From contig JACPTK010000123.1 of the NCBI GenBank assembly GCA_016192825.1, positions 154,076-218,075 of the forward strand: a DNA stretch of 64,000 nucleotides. The letters are read 5' to 3'. Below the pieces are notes generated by a model. That model searched no databases. It was not told the origin of the DNA and was given only the letters and a program-made list of their open reading frames with translations. Position 1 is the first letter of the stretch, and every line of letters begins with the position of its first letter. Below are positions 28,316 to 36,877 of the stretch, one piece after another. The position numbers were made by a program, and so were the translations under genes. The stretch comes from Betaproteobacteria bacterium (GTDB taxonomy: Bacteria > Pseudomonadota > Gammaproteobacteria > Burkholderiales > SG8-41).

Positions 28316-28330
28316 TTTAGCCAGCTGCCA

Positions 28331-29320
28331 ATGCGTCCGCGCATCTACATCACCCAGCCGGTGGCCGCCAGCGCGATCGAGCGCCTGCGCGCCGTGGCCG
28401 ACGTCGAGCTTAACCCCGACACGCTGCACAAAGTCACGAAGGCCGAGCTGCTCGAGAAGGTCCCGCACCTCGATATCCTGTTCTGCCTGCTCCACGACAT
28501 GGTGGATCGCGACGTCATCGCGGCTGGCAAGCGGCTGCGCGCGATCGCCTCGATGAAGATCACGCCCTCCGACATCGACGTGCCCGAGGCCACCGCGCGG
28601 CGCATACCGGTCACGGTGATCGCGCCCATCGTGACCGAGGCGACCGCCGACGTCCACTTCGCCCTGCTGCTGGCCGTCGCCCGCCGCGTGTTCGAGGGCG
28701 ACCAGCTGGTGCGCGCGGGCATCTTTCCCGGCGCGCAGTCGGCGCACCTGCTGGGCGCCTGGGTGTATGGCAAGACCATCGGCCTGATCGGCGGCGGCGG
28801 GCGCATCGGCAAAGCCGTCGCCAAGCGCGCGCAGGGCTTCTCGATGCGGACCCTCTACTGGACGCCGCGCCGCAAGCCCGAGAGCGAGGAGCGCGAGGCC
28901 GGGCTCACCTACGTGCCTTACGATCAATTGCTCGCCGAGTCCGATTTTGTCTCGGTCCATGCGCCGCTCACACCCGAAACCCGGCACCTCGTGGGCGAGC
29001 GGGAGCTGCGCCTCATGAAGCCCACTGCCTTCCTCGTCAACACCGCGCGCGGCCCGATCGTGGAGGAGAAGGCCCTGGTCCGCGCGCTGGCCGAGCGCCG
29101 CATCGCCGGCGCCGGACTCGACGTCTTCGAGAATGAACCCGAAGTGGAACCGGAGCTGCTCAAGATGAGGAACGTCGTGCTGACGCCCCACCTGGGCAGC
29201 GCCGTCACGCAACTGAGGGAATCCATGGCCAACGTGGTGGCGGACAACATCATCGCGGTGCTGGAGGGCCGGCAGCCGCCGAATTGCTGGAACGCCGAAA
29301 TTTACGCTTCGTCGAAGTGA
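28331..29320 (+). CDS. D-2-hydroxyacid dehydrogenase (glyoxylate/hydroxypyruvate type)
   Basis: A 329-residue NAD(P)-dependent dehydrogenase. The Rossmann loop is 'GLIGGGGRIGKAVA' (about 154-167). Catalytic residues are Arg in 'NTARGPIVEEKALV', Glu in 'AGLDVFENEP' and His in 'LTPHLGSAV'. It probably reduces glyoxylate, hydroxypyruvate or a related 2-keto acid. It lies just after a hairpin array and before a second member of the same family. Confidence 0.88.
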   Translation: MRPRIYITQPVAASAIERLRAVADVELNPDTLHKVTKAELLEKVPHLDILFCLLHDMVDRDVIAAGKRLRAIASMKITPSDIDVPEATARRIPVTVIAPIVTEATADVHFALLLAVARRVFEGDQLVRAGIFPGAQSAHLLGAWVYGKTIGLIGGGGRIGKAVAKRAQGFSMRTLYWTPRRKPESEEREAGLTYVPYDQLLAESDFVSVHAPLTPETRHLVGERELRLMKPTAFLVNTARGPIVEEKALVRALAERRIAGAGLDVFENEPEVEPELLKMRNVVLTPHLGSAVTQLRESMANVVADNIIAVLEGRQPPNCWNAEIYASSK

Positions 29321-29368
29321 TGCGTGATAGGCGGGAAGTGACACGAGCTAAACCAGAGGAACAGCGAA

Positions 29369-30358
29369 ATGGCGACTAAGGCAAAGGTGGTGCTCACGGA
29401 CTACGTCTGGGAATCCCTGGACGTGGAGAAGAAGACGCTGGCGGGGCTGGCCGAGCTGGTGCCGCTGCAGACCAAGAAACCGGACGAATTCATCGCGCAG
29501 GCGGCGGACTGCGACGCCCTCCTCAACACCTACGCCGGCCCGATCACGGGTGAGGTCATGGCGAAGATGCCCCGGTGCAAGATCATCGCCCGCTACGGCA
29601 TCGGCGTGGACACGATCGACCTCGACGCCGCCACCCGGGCCGGCATCATCGTCACCAACAACCCCAACTATTGCATCGAGGAAGTCGCCGAGCACACGCT
29701 GGCGCTGCTGCTCGACAGCGCCCGGAAAGTGGCGTTCTATGACCGCCTGGTGCGTGCCGGGACCTGGGCGGTGCCTCCTGGCAAGCCCCTGTACCGGCTC
29801 GTCGGCCGCACCCTCGGTCTGATCGGCTTCGGCAACATCGCCCGGCAGGTGGCCGTGCGCGCGGCGGCTTTCGGCATGAAAGTCATGTATGCGGATCCCT
29901 TCGTCAATGCCGGCCAGTTCAGCGAGCCGGGCACAAAGGTGGAACTGAACGACCTGCTGCGCGAGTCCGATTTCATTTCCGTGCATCCGCCGCTCACGCC
30001 GCAAACGCGGAAGATGGTCAACGATGAGGCCTTTTCGCGCATGAAACCAACCGCCATTCTCATCAATTGTTCACGCGGCCCGGTGGTGGACACGGATGCG
30101 CTGGTGCGCGCGCTCGACGCGAAAAAGATCGCCGGCTGTGCGCTGGACACCACTGACCCGGAGCCCTTGCCCAGCCCCCACCCGCTGCGCGGGCGTGACA
30201 ATGTCATCCTCAACCCGCACGTCGCGTGGTACAGCGAAACCGCCATGGTCGGCCTGCAGGCCGGTGCTCCGAACGAGGTGCGGCGCGTGCTGTCGGGCGA
30301 ATGGCCGGTCAACGTGGTGAACAAGGCGGTCAAGGGAAAAAATCGCGCCGGGCTTTAG
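29369..30358 (+). CDS. D-2-hydroxyacid dehydrogenase (CtBP-like)
   Basis: A 329-residue family member. 'ARYGIGVDTIDLDAATRAG' is the substrate-binding region, 'GLIGFGNIARQVA' the NAD loop, 'NCSRGPVVDTDALV' carries the catalytic Arg and 'LNPHVAWYSE' the His. The last motif, with W-Y-S-E after the His, is typical of the C-terminal-binding-protein branch. The TTTAG stop is followed at once by an iterated-word array. Confidence 0.87.
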   Translation: MATKAKVVLTDYVWESLDVEKKTLAGLAELVPLQTKKPDEFIAQAADCDALLNTYAGPITGEVMAKMPRCKIIARYGIGVDTIDLDAATRAGIIVTNNPNYCIEEVAEHTLALLLDSARKVAFYDRLVRAGTWAVPPGKPLYRLVGRTLGLIGFGNIARQVAVRAAAFGMKVMYADPFVNAGQFSEPGTKVELNDLLRESDFISVHPPLTPQTRKMVNDEAFSRMKPTAILINCSRGPVVDTDALVRALDAKKIAGCALDTTDPEPLPSPHPLRGRDNVILNPHVAWYSETAMVGLQAGAPNEVRRVLSGEWPVNVVNKAVKGKNRAGL

Positions 30359-30363
30359 AACAA

Positions 30364-30523
30364 CAAATAGACAGGATTAACAAGATTTACAGGATTCAAC
30401 CGGGAAACAAGAACAAACCCGTTTTCAATAGGGTGTGGGCTCTAATCTTGTTAATCATGTAAATCCTGTCCATTGCTTTTGATCTTGATTTCGAGCATAT
30501 GAATCCTGTCTATTGTTGTTAAC
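30364..30523. repeat. Inverted iterated-word array (ACAGGATTAACAAGATTTAC)
   Basis: The left arm (30364-30398) repeats ACAGGATT-AACAAGATTT-ACAGGATT. Two right-hand blocks (30454-30485 and 30501-30523) repeat AAATCCTGTC and AATCTTGTTAA, their reverse complements. It fills the 174-base spacer before the third Gfo/Idh/MocA gene and is AT-rich compared with its surroundings. Confidence 0.8.
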
Positions 30524-30532
30524 GGGGATTGA

Positions 30533-31504
30533 ATGATAAATGCAGCGATAATCGGATTGGGCTGGTGGGGCAGGAACATCGTGCAGTGCGTCCAGGGCAA
30601 GAGCGCGAAGCTGCGCTTCGTGCACGGGGTCAGCAAGGAGATCGATGCCGCGCTGCCCATCGCCGAAGCCAACGGCTTCACTCTGAGCGATGACCTGGAG
30701 CGGGCGCTCGACGACAAGCGGGTCGAGGCGGTCGTGCTGGCCACCCCCCACTCCCTGCATGCCGATCAGATCGTGCGCGTCGCCGCGGCCGGCAAGCCGG
30801 TATTTTGCGAGAAGCCGCTCGCACTGAAGCGCGCGGACGCCGAACGCGCGGTCGCCGCGGTGCAACGGGCCCGCGTGCCCATCGGAGTCGGCCAGAACAA
30901 GCGCTTCTGGCCTTCGATGGTGGAGCTGCGACGGGTCGTCGCGAGCGGAGCGCTCGGGAAGATCATGCACATGGAAGGCCACTACAGCAACGAGAACTCG
31001 GGGCTGCACTTCTCCACCTGGCGCGATTCCCCCAGCGAATCACCCGGCGGCGGCATGACCGGCACCGGTATCCACCTGCTTGATGCTTTCGTCGGCCTCG
31101 GCGGACCGGTGGCGGAAGTCAGCGCCCGCGTCATTTCTCACCGCTCCGGTCATGATCCCCGCGACGCCGCGTCGGTGATGTTCCGTTTCGCCAGCAACCT
31201 CAGCGGTTTTTTCGGCCTGGTGCGCGCTTCCCCTGTCTACTGGCGCGTGCACGTCTTTGGCGACGAGGGTTCGGTCGAGGCGATCGGGGAGACGGAAACC
31301 ATCGTGCGCACGCGCGGCGGAAAAGTGGACCGGCGGGAATTCCCCAAGGTGGACTCGATACTCGCCGAGTTCGACGCTTTCGCGGATGCCGTGGCAGGGA
31401 CGAGCCCCTACCCCATTACGCCGGCGGAGATGGTCAATACCATCGCCGCGTTCGAGGCGATCATCCAATCGATGGACACCGGCACGCCGGTAACTGTGCC
31501 TTGA
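30533..31504 (+). CDS. Gfo/Idh/MocA-family oxidoreductase (third)
   Basis: A 323-residue oxidoreductase with 'AIIGLGWWGRNIVQ' as the NAD(P) loop and 'FCEKPLALK' as the catalytic Lys motif. 'MTGTGIHLLDAFVG' holds the active-site His. It starts nine bases after an iterated-word array. Its 3' end ('IAAFEAIIQSMDTGTPVTV') is duplicated in a remnant at 36808-36877, where it again faces a pckG gene. Confidence 0.86.
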   Translation: MINAAIIGLGWWGRNIVQCVQGKSAKLRFVHGVSKEIDAALPIAEANGFTLSDDLERALDDKRVEAVVLATPHSLHADQIVRVAAAGKPVFCEKPLALKRADAERAVAAVQRARVPIGVGQNKRFWPSMVELRRVVASGALGKIMHMEGHYSNENSGLHFSTWRDSPSESPGGGMTGTGIHLLDAFVGLGGPVAEVSARVISHRSGHDPRDAASVMFRFASNLSGFFGLVRASPVYWRVHVFGDEGSVEAIGETETIVRTRGGKVDRREFPKVDSILAEFDAFADAVAGTSPYPITPAEMVNTIAAFEAIIQSMDTGTPVTVP

Positions 31505-31620
31505 GAGAAAAATACGGGAGAGGCGCAAGGCGATAGACGAAAGACGAAAGACGAAAGACGAAAGACGAGCAATCTGACCTCGCTTTGCGTCTATCTTCTC
31601 TCGTCTATCGTCTCTCGCCC
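31505..31620. repeat. Inverted iterated-word array (AGACGAAAGACGAA)
   Basis: The left arm has ATAGACGA followed by four copies of AAGACGA (31532-31569). The right arm (31581-31620) has GTCTATCTTCTCTCGTCTAT and CGTCTCTCG, the reverse complement. GCGCAAGGCGATAGACGA pairs over its full length with the distal right arm. It separates gfo from the pckG fragment. Confidence 0.8.
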
Positions 31621-31645
31621 TTCGCGCAGGTAACCGGTCACCGGT

Positions 31646-32290
31646 TCAGAGCGCACGTTCCAGCTGCTCGCGCTGCTGATACAGTTCCTTCGGCATTCGC
31701 GCCTTGAGCTTATCGAACAACTCGGCGTGGTCCTGCACTTCCTTGCGCCACGCAGCGGGGTCGACCCTGGTCAATTCCTCGAAGCGCTCGCGCGTGAAGC
31801 TCTCGAGACCGGTCCAGTCGAGGTCCTCGTAGCGCGGCTGCAAGCCGATCGGCGTCCTGATCGCCTCCGCCTTGCCATCGAGGCGATCGATGACCCACTT
31901 CAGCACGCGCATGTTCTCGCCATAGCCTGGCCAGATGAAGCCGCCTTTTTCGTCCTGCCGGAACCAGTTCACGCCGAAGATGCGTGGCGGACGCTTCAGG
32001 CGCTTGCCGATCTTGAGCCAATGCCGGAAGTAGTCGCCGTAGTGGTAGCCGCAGAACGGCAGCATCGCGAACGGATCGCGCCGCACCACACCCACCTCGC
32101 CCACGATCGCCGCTGTCGTTTCGGAGGCCATCGTCGAGGCTATGTAGACCCCGTGCGTCCAGTCGAACGACTCCGTCACCAGCGGCACGGCGGTCGCGCG
32201 CCGCCCGCCGAACAGAAACGCGCTGATCGGCACCCCCGCCGGGTTCTCCCAATCCGGATCCACGCACGGGATCTGGCTGCAACTCATGGT
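31646..32290 (-). pseudogene. pckG fragment, C-terminal third
   Basis: 213 residues that match the last third of the intact PEP carboxykinase at 36874-38718, from '[11 protein letters not shown]' to '[13 protein letters not shown]', with many substitutions (roughly six in seven residues the same by eye). It lacks the N-terminal domain, the P-loop 'ACGKTN' and most catalytic residues, so it cannot be active. At 32284-32290 it is joined directly to a cut acyl-CoA ligase gene. It is an old paralogue rather than a fresh copy. Confidence 0.85.
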
Positions 32291-32769
32291 AAAGACCAGG
32301 TAATGTCGCTTGCGTCGCGCTCGGCCGGCGCGACCGGCTCAGCCCGGGCGAGCGCTTCGTACTCCGGCCCCTGCGCATCGATTACATGGGCGAGCGTCGC
32401 GACCCGACCCGCGAGAGGTGCGACGCTCGAAGCAAGATCGCCGGTCACGAAGCAGACGCCCGCGCCGCTATCCTCCAGGATGAATTCGAGTTCGCGCGGA
32501 TGCAGCTTGGCGTTGACCGGCACCGCCGCCAGGCCCGCATGCCAGCAGGCGAACAGCAGCTCGACGTACTGGGTGCAGTTCTTCATCACCAGCGCGACAC
32601 GGTCGTTCTCGCGCAGGCCGTGGCGGCCACGCATGCCGCCGGCGATCGCGGCGACGCGCGCGGCGAGTGTGGCGTAATCGGCGACCACCCGGTCGCCGAC
32701 CGCGAGCGCCGCGCGCCGCGGATAGGCGCGGGCGCTGCGCAACAGCAACTGAGACAGGCTGACCGGCAT
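32284..32769 (-). pseudogene. AMP-dependent acyl-CoA ligase fragment, N-terminal third
   Basis: 161 residues opening as in long-chain acyl-CoA ligases ('YPRRAALAVGDRVV', 'LRENDRVALVMKNC', 'ACWHAGLAAVPVN'). The sequence stops at 'DITWSLP', just where the ATP-binding 'YTSGTTG' motif should follow, because the DNA switches to the pckG fragment. The full enzyme would need about 500 residues. It is not functional. Confidence 0.82.
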
Positions 32770-32791
32770 GCCGCTCCTCGAGCAAATCTGC

Positions 32792-33312
32792 CTATTGCAT
32801 ATCTAATCCGGCTCGCTTCACCACCGTGCGCCAGCGTTCGATTACAGCTGGAACAAAGGCCGCGAGCTCCGCCAGACTCATCGGCATCGTCTCCCACATT
32901 GCGACCTGCCGGAAGAAATCGCCCGCTTCACGCGTCTTCGGTATGCAAACGATCAGGGCATCGAGTTGCTTGACGAGCTCCGGCGGTGTGTTCGCCGGTG
33001 CGAACAGGGCTTGCCAGGAAGGTGCCATCGAAGGGGCATAAAACGCCCACTTACACTCCCGGCTTTGTTCCACGTCCACACCGTTGTGATCTTGCTAGCA
33101 TCTCCAAACGTCGTCGCCACATCAACCGGCGCCACGCTGCTGTTGCCCAGCAGATTCCAGCCTCTGGTCAGGTTGAACAGCACTTGGGCGTAAGCACCGC
33201 CATTCGATGTTAATCCGGCTAGCAGCAGCGCAAGTTTGGCTAGGTTCTGGAGCGTCCCCGCGCCGAACAGCCCGAACATGAGCGCGCCCGCCAGCAATCT
33301 TCGGAGCCTCAT
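32792..33312 (-). pseudogene. Frameshifted chimera: secreted 'GWNLLGN' protein joined to a Bug C-terminus
   Basis: The 5' part (ATG 33312) encodes a signal-like hydrophobic stretch and the motifs 'LTRGWNLLGNSS' and 'ITTVWTWNKAGS'. A frameshift near 33075 is needed to continue with 'KWAFYAPSMAPS'. Directly after this, the frame becomes the C-terminus of a Bug binding protein ('ALFAPANTPPELVKQLDAL' to 'RWRTVVKRAGLDMQ'). Two unrelated genes have thus been joined and then damaged. Confidence 0.65.
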
Positions 33313-33662
33313 TGCTCGCCCCCCCTTTGAGGGCTAATCGGAGTTGGCGTCTGGTGCGTGACCGATATCCGGCCGCTCCGCACACTGGCGCGAACGGTGT
33401 TGTCACACGTGCCACCGAACGCGTTGTAATTTACCACTAAACTCGCTCCAATCGCCCCCCTCCGGGGGTGCCTAGCGCAGCGAAATTAACATAAGGTGCA
33501 TATGCACGGTTCGGGGCGGGTTCAAGCACCGAATTGCGTCGCGCCGGCAACCCGTTCAGACTTTGCGGCCGGATTGATTCGCCTATTAATAGGCAGAGGC
33601 CTCACACAAAGTCCGGATCTATGGCTGCAATCTTAACCTTCTCACCATCATCGAGTGATCGC

Positions 33663-33692
33663 TTGACAAACCAGGGGGCGTCCATCTATAAA
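33663..33692 (+). promoter_or_regulatory. Consensus sigma-70 promoter for the PLC gene
   Basis: TTGACA at 33663-33668 and TATAAA at 33687-33692 are 18 bases apart. Transcription would start near 33700 and give a leader of about 100 bases that includes repeat copy B. Confidence 0.7.
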
Positions 33693-33737
33693 CATAATCG
33701 AGATTGTGCGCCGCGCGCGACAGGTTCAAGCACCCGA

Positions 33738-33795
33738 TTGCAGCGCGCCGGCGGGCCGCCCTCGCTTTGGGGTCGAATTGATTCGCCTATCGCTT
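33738..33795 (+). repeat. 58-bp direct repeat, copy B (upstream of PLC gene)
   Basis: This sequence is identical to 35113-35170 downstream of the PLC gene. It runs from TTGCAGCGCGCCGGCGGGCC to GATTCGCCTATCGCTT. A more divergent copy A at about 33518-33590 shares the flanks TTCAAGCACC, GCGCCGGC and GATTGATTCGCCTAT. Confidence 0.9.
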
Positions 33796-33799
33796 TCAT

Positions 33800-35071
33800 A
33801 TGAAGACAAAGGCGTTTGCTTTCGCGGCAGTGCTCGCAGCCGTGCTCGCTCCTATGCTTGCGCAAGCAGCCCAGAGCAGCACCGTTCCCCCTGCGCAATG
33901 GATGTCCAATCGGACCGAAAGGCACGATCTCGCACTTAGGTGCTGGAAGTTTCCGGGGACCCATGACTCGGGCGCCTATTCTTTCCGGGAAGAATACGAA
34001 GATCAGGCTGACGCCGGGGTGAAAGAGGTCCTCAACATGGGCTCCTATAATTGGAGTCTGGGACTGCAGACCGTTCGATCCGTCTTTGAGAAAGCCATCC
34101 GCCCTGCAGGGATCGAGGCGATCAAGAAGCTGGCGAAGACGCAAGACCAGACCATTTACCAGCAGCTGCAGGGCGGGGTCCGCGCCTTCGATCTGCGCAT
34201 CTACCTGAAGGGGCCCATGGGAAATCCGACGCTGTACATCCATCATTCACTAGTCGGGCCGCTGCTAAGCGATATCTTCAGGGATATCAGAACTTTTGCG
34301 GCGCAACACCCAGGTGAGATCATTATCCTTGCTTTATCCCACTTCCATTATTCCAAGCAGACCGGCGGTGTCTCGGCACCCGCTATCGGTGCTCAGCTAA
34401 CAAGGGAACTGGGGTCGTTGCTGTACTACAAGGGGAATAGCGACAAGGCGTTCCTTGACAGAACCTACAACGAGGTGGTCCTCCCCAACCGCTCGACCAA
34501 GGTTGTCATTTTAGACGAGGACGATCTGTTTAAGGGAGGGGAACGTTACGTATGGAGCAAGAGGCAATTCTGGGGCGCGGTGAACCTGCCAGGCTACGAA
34601 GTTAGCCCGCCGCTCAGTTTCGCCGATACCAGCGATGTCAATACGATGTTAACCAAATTGCGCGGCGAACTCTCGAAAGTGCCGCGCACGTACGACGGCC
34701 CGTTGAAAATATGGATGACGCTGACTCCCCAGAAAGACGAGACCGATCGTATCGTCAGGACGGCGATGTTCTACGAGGCAAAAAAGTATGCACCCATGAG
34801 TGGTGGCATAGGAGGATATAACCCGGTGACGGATGAACTCCGATCTCAGATCATGGGGAATAGGCCCGAGTGGAACGGTCCTTGGACCAGCGTTGAAGAA
34901 TTGAGCAGAAAGGTGAATAACAGCTTTGGCAGTTACCTCAACGTAATCAACGTCAAAAGCGCGCGCTGGTTCACGATCGAATGGACCGACTTCTACGAGC
35001 GGACTCCGGTTGTCCAGCGGGCTTCGGAGGTGGGCCTGGGGCACAAGTCGTGCCCCAGTCAGCGTAAGTAG
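33800..35071 (+). CDS. Secreted PI-PLC X-domain-like phosphodiesterase
   Basis: A 423-residue protein. Residues 1-24 are a clean signal peptide ending 'MLAQA'. The PI-PLC X fold shows the first catalytic His in 'FPGTHDSGAYS' (about 54), 'QLQGGVRAFDLRIY' and the second His in 'LYIHHSLVG' (about 150). It should cleave a phosphatidylinositol-like or glycerophosphodiester substrate outside the cytoplasm. Its base composition is visibly lower in GC than its neighbours. It has its own promoter and lies between 58-bp direct repeats, which suggests a mobile cassette. Confidence 0.8.
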   Translation: MKTKAFAFAAVLAAVLAPMLAQAAQSSTVPPAQWMSNRTERHDLALRCWKFPGTHDSGAYSFREEYEDQADAGVKEVLNMGSYNWSLGLQTVRSVFEKAIRPAGIEAIKKLAKTQDQTIYQQLQGGVRAFDLRIYLKGPMGNPTLYIHHSLVGPLLSDIFRDIRTFAAQHPGEIIILALSHFHYSKQTGGVSAPAIGAQLTRELGSLLYYKGNSDKAFLDRTYNEVVLPNRSTKVVILDEDDLFKGGERYVWSKRQFWGAVNLPGYEVSPPLSFADTSDVNTMLTKLRGELSKVPRTYDGPLKIWMTLTPQKDETDRIVRTAMFYEAKKYAPMSGGIGGYNPVTDELRSQIMGNRPEWNGPWTSVEELSRKVNNSFGSYLNVINVKSARWFTIEWTDFYERTPVVQRASEVGLGHKSCPSQRK

Positions 35072-35112
35072 TGTTGACGCCCATCAGGCCATGTCATATC
35101 TCCGGAGGATTG

Positions 35113-35170
35113 TTGCAGCGCGCCGGCGGGCCGCCCTCGCTTTGGGGTCGAATTGATTCGCCTATCGCTT
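35113..35170 (+). repeat. 58-bp direct repeat, copy C (downstream of PLC gene)
   Basis: Identical to 33738-33795. It begins 42 bases after the PLC stop codon. The rest of the spacer to the IS91 transposase end (35298) shows no gene. Confidence 0.9.
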
Positions 35171-35297
35171 CCTCCCCCTGTGAAATGACCGCGATCCGCA
35201 CGGATTGCGAGCGGAATCAGCGGTCACGCCGACCAATTTAGTCCAGTTGTCAGAGCGAGGCAAGCCCCCTCCCCGCGCCTCGACCGTTTACTGCGGG

Positions 35298-36656
35298 TCA
35301 GGCAATTTCCGGAACCGGGTGATAGGTCAGTGGCAAGTTGGCATGCCGCGGCCAACTCGCGGTGGGACCGGGCGGTGGACTGCGCTCGGTGGCGAGCGGC
35401 GCCCATAATCCGAGGTGCTCAAGGACGCGCTGGATGACTCCCGGATTCTCGATCAATGCGATAACCCGCATCGGCCCCTTGCACTTGGGACACTCCAGCG
35501 GATCGGCCTCGTAGACCTTGCGAATCAACCTCGCCCACGTGGCTCTTGCGCGAGCGGCAAATTCAGTCGCCGTCAGTTCGTCCGATGATGTCAGAGCGAC
35601 GCCGGCTAAAAGACAGGCTTTCTTCGCGCGCTCACCCCGCGCGCGGTTCGAGTACCAGCCCACGTAGCGCACCAGGTGCTCGTAGCGGTCGGGGATGTGT
35701 TGGCAGAGCAACTCCAACCACTCGGCGCCGGGCATGACCTGAAAGTTGCGCTTCAAGCCGGCGTGCATCTTCGAGCGGTAGATCACCGTGCCCGTGGCCG
35801 CATCGTAGGTCATCTTCTCCAAGGACATCGGGGCGCGCAGCATGTAGCCGGCGAGTTTCTTTCGCCCCTCGGCATCTTCAGCCGTTACGCTTACCTCGTT
35901 ATGCGCCGAGAAGCCGCTATAGCGCCAGGCAAGCATGCGGCCGCGGAGCTCCTCCGATAACGCCTCGTTCTCCACCAGAAAATCGAGCACCGCGCGCCGA
36001 AAGCCCTCTGCAAGAAGGCTCGCCGGCACCCGCGGCAGCGCGACAAAGCGACCGCCGGGAAGAAACGCCCCGTCGGCGGCAAGCAGGTGCAGGTGCGGAT
36101 TGAAGTTGACCAGGTCGCCGAAGGTCTGTACAAACACGATCAATGCGGGCCTGCCTCCCGGCAGCGCCTTCGCATACGCGCGCGAGAGCAGCCGCTCCGC
36201 GATGCGGCAGAGCTCCCCCAGCCACTCGCGGCGCCTGGCAAAGTAGCGGCGCAGGAGCCGCGGCAGGGTGAAGACGTACTGCCGGTGAGGCACGGACGCG
36301 AGAACATTTTCCTCGACCCACTCGCCGTACAGGAGCACGCGCTTCTGATGGCAGCTTGGGCAGAAGTACCGTGTCTTGCACGAGAACGCGAGCAAATAGT
36401 CATGCCCGCAGGCGTCGCAGTAAATCCGCGCGAAGCCCTGGTGCGGGTCACCGCACTCGATGAATCTCTCGATCGCGCGCTCTTCAACGGCGCGCTGAAA
36501 CCGACCCGCCTCACGAAGCTCCCCGCCGTGGCGCTGCACGCATTGCCACAGGGGACTCGCGCGCGGATTGCGGGGGCGGTACACGCCTCCTCTTTGAAGC
36601 GCGCCGCCACTTTGCGTACATGCCTGCCTTTGCCCTGGTTTGCGCTCCCGTCCCAT
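35298..36656 (-). CDS. IS91-family rolling-circle transposase
   Basis: A 452-residue Y2-type transposase. A zinc-finger region has its cysteines in 'YCDACGHDYLL' and 'YFCPSCHQKR' (about 83-110). The HUH metal motif is 'NPHLHLLAADG' (about 187). The catalytic region has 'GFSAHNEVSVTAED' and 'YMLRAPMSLEKM'. A second zinc ribbon is at the end ('LECPKCKGPM'). Length suits the family. The true start may lie a little inside. IS91 elements move by one-ended rolling-circle transfer and can carry neighbouring DNA, which fits the scrambled gene pieces around it. Confidence 0.88.
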   Translation of the reverse strand: MGRERKPGQRQACTQSGGALQRGGVYRPRNPRASPLWQCVQRHGGELREAGRFQRAVEERAIERFIECGDPHQGFARIYCDACGHDYLLAFSCKTRYFCPSCHQKRVLLYGEWVEENVLASVPHRQYVFTLPRLLRRYFARRREWLGELCRIAERLLSRAYAKALPGGRPALIVFVQTFGDLVNFNPHLHLLAADGAFLPGGRFVALPRVPASLLAEGFRRAVLDFLVENEALSEELRGRMLAWRYSGFSAHNEVSVTAEDAEGRKKLAGYMLRAPMSLEKMTYDAATGTVIYRSKMHAGLKRNFQVMPGAEWLELLCQHIPDRYEHLVRYVGWYSNRARGERAKKACLLAGVALTSSDELTATEFAARARATWARLIRKVYEADPLECPKCKGPMRVIALIENPGVIQRVLEHLGLWAPLATERSPPPGPTASWPRHANLPLTYHPVPEIA

Positions 36657-36807
36657 ACTGGACGAAACGCGCCACCCGCGGCCAAACGGGACAGGAGAGC
36701 GGCGGGCGAATAAAAGAGCACCTCCCGGTCAACGGCGCTGGTCCCACGGACGTTGAAGTGGAGATCCGTTGGGCCGGGACGATTGCGGTGCGGAGACTTA
36801 TCAGCGC

Positions 36808-36877
36808 CACCATCGCCGCGTTCGAGGCCATTATCCAGTCGATGAAAACCGGCAAGCCGGTCACGATCACGAACTAG
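36808..36877 (+). pseudogene. 3' remnant of a Gfo/Idh/MocA gene
   Basis: The last 23 codons ('TIAAFEAIIQSMKTGKPVTI') match the end of the oxidoreductase at 30533-31504. The homology begins abruptly at ACCATCGCCGCGTTCGAGGC; upstream sequence is unrelated. Its TAG stop overlaps the reverse-strand stop of pckG in a CTAG. Confidence 0.8.

Larger units (their letters stand above)
33313..33799. other. Spacer with repeat A, a promoter and repeat B
   Basis: There is no convincing gene in these 487 bases. They contain a perfect palindrome GTGCATATGCAC (33496-33507), a degenerate copy A of the PLC-flanking repeat (about 33518-33590), a palindrome GCCTATTAATAGGC directly after it, a consensus promoter (33663-33692) and repeat copy B (33738-33795). 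Confidence 0.6.

Noticed and set aside
27434..31620. CRISPR arrays at the intergenic word arrays
   Set aside because: The words are 7-16 bases, directly adjacent without unique spacers, and no cas gene is present. They are not CRISPR.
33518..35170. Integron attC sites around the PLC gene
   Set aside because: The repeats are identical and of suitable length, but I could not find the RYYYAAC / GTTRRRY ends or a clear attC fold, and no integrase is in the window. Kept only as direct repeats.
36616..36807. Coding extension upstream of the gfo remnant
   Set aside because: The frame stays open but the residues do not resemble the oxidoreductase. Homology begins only at about 36808.
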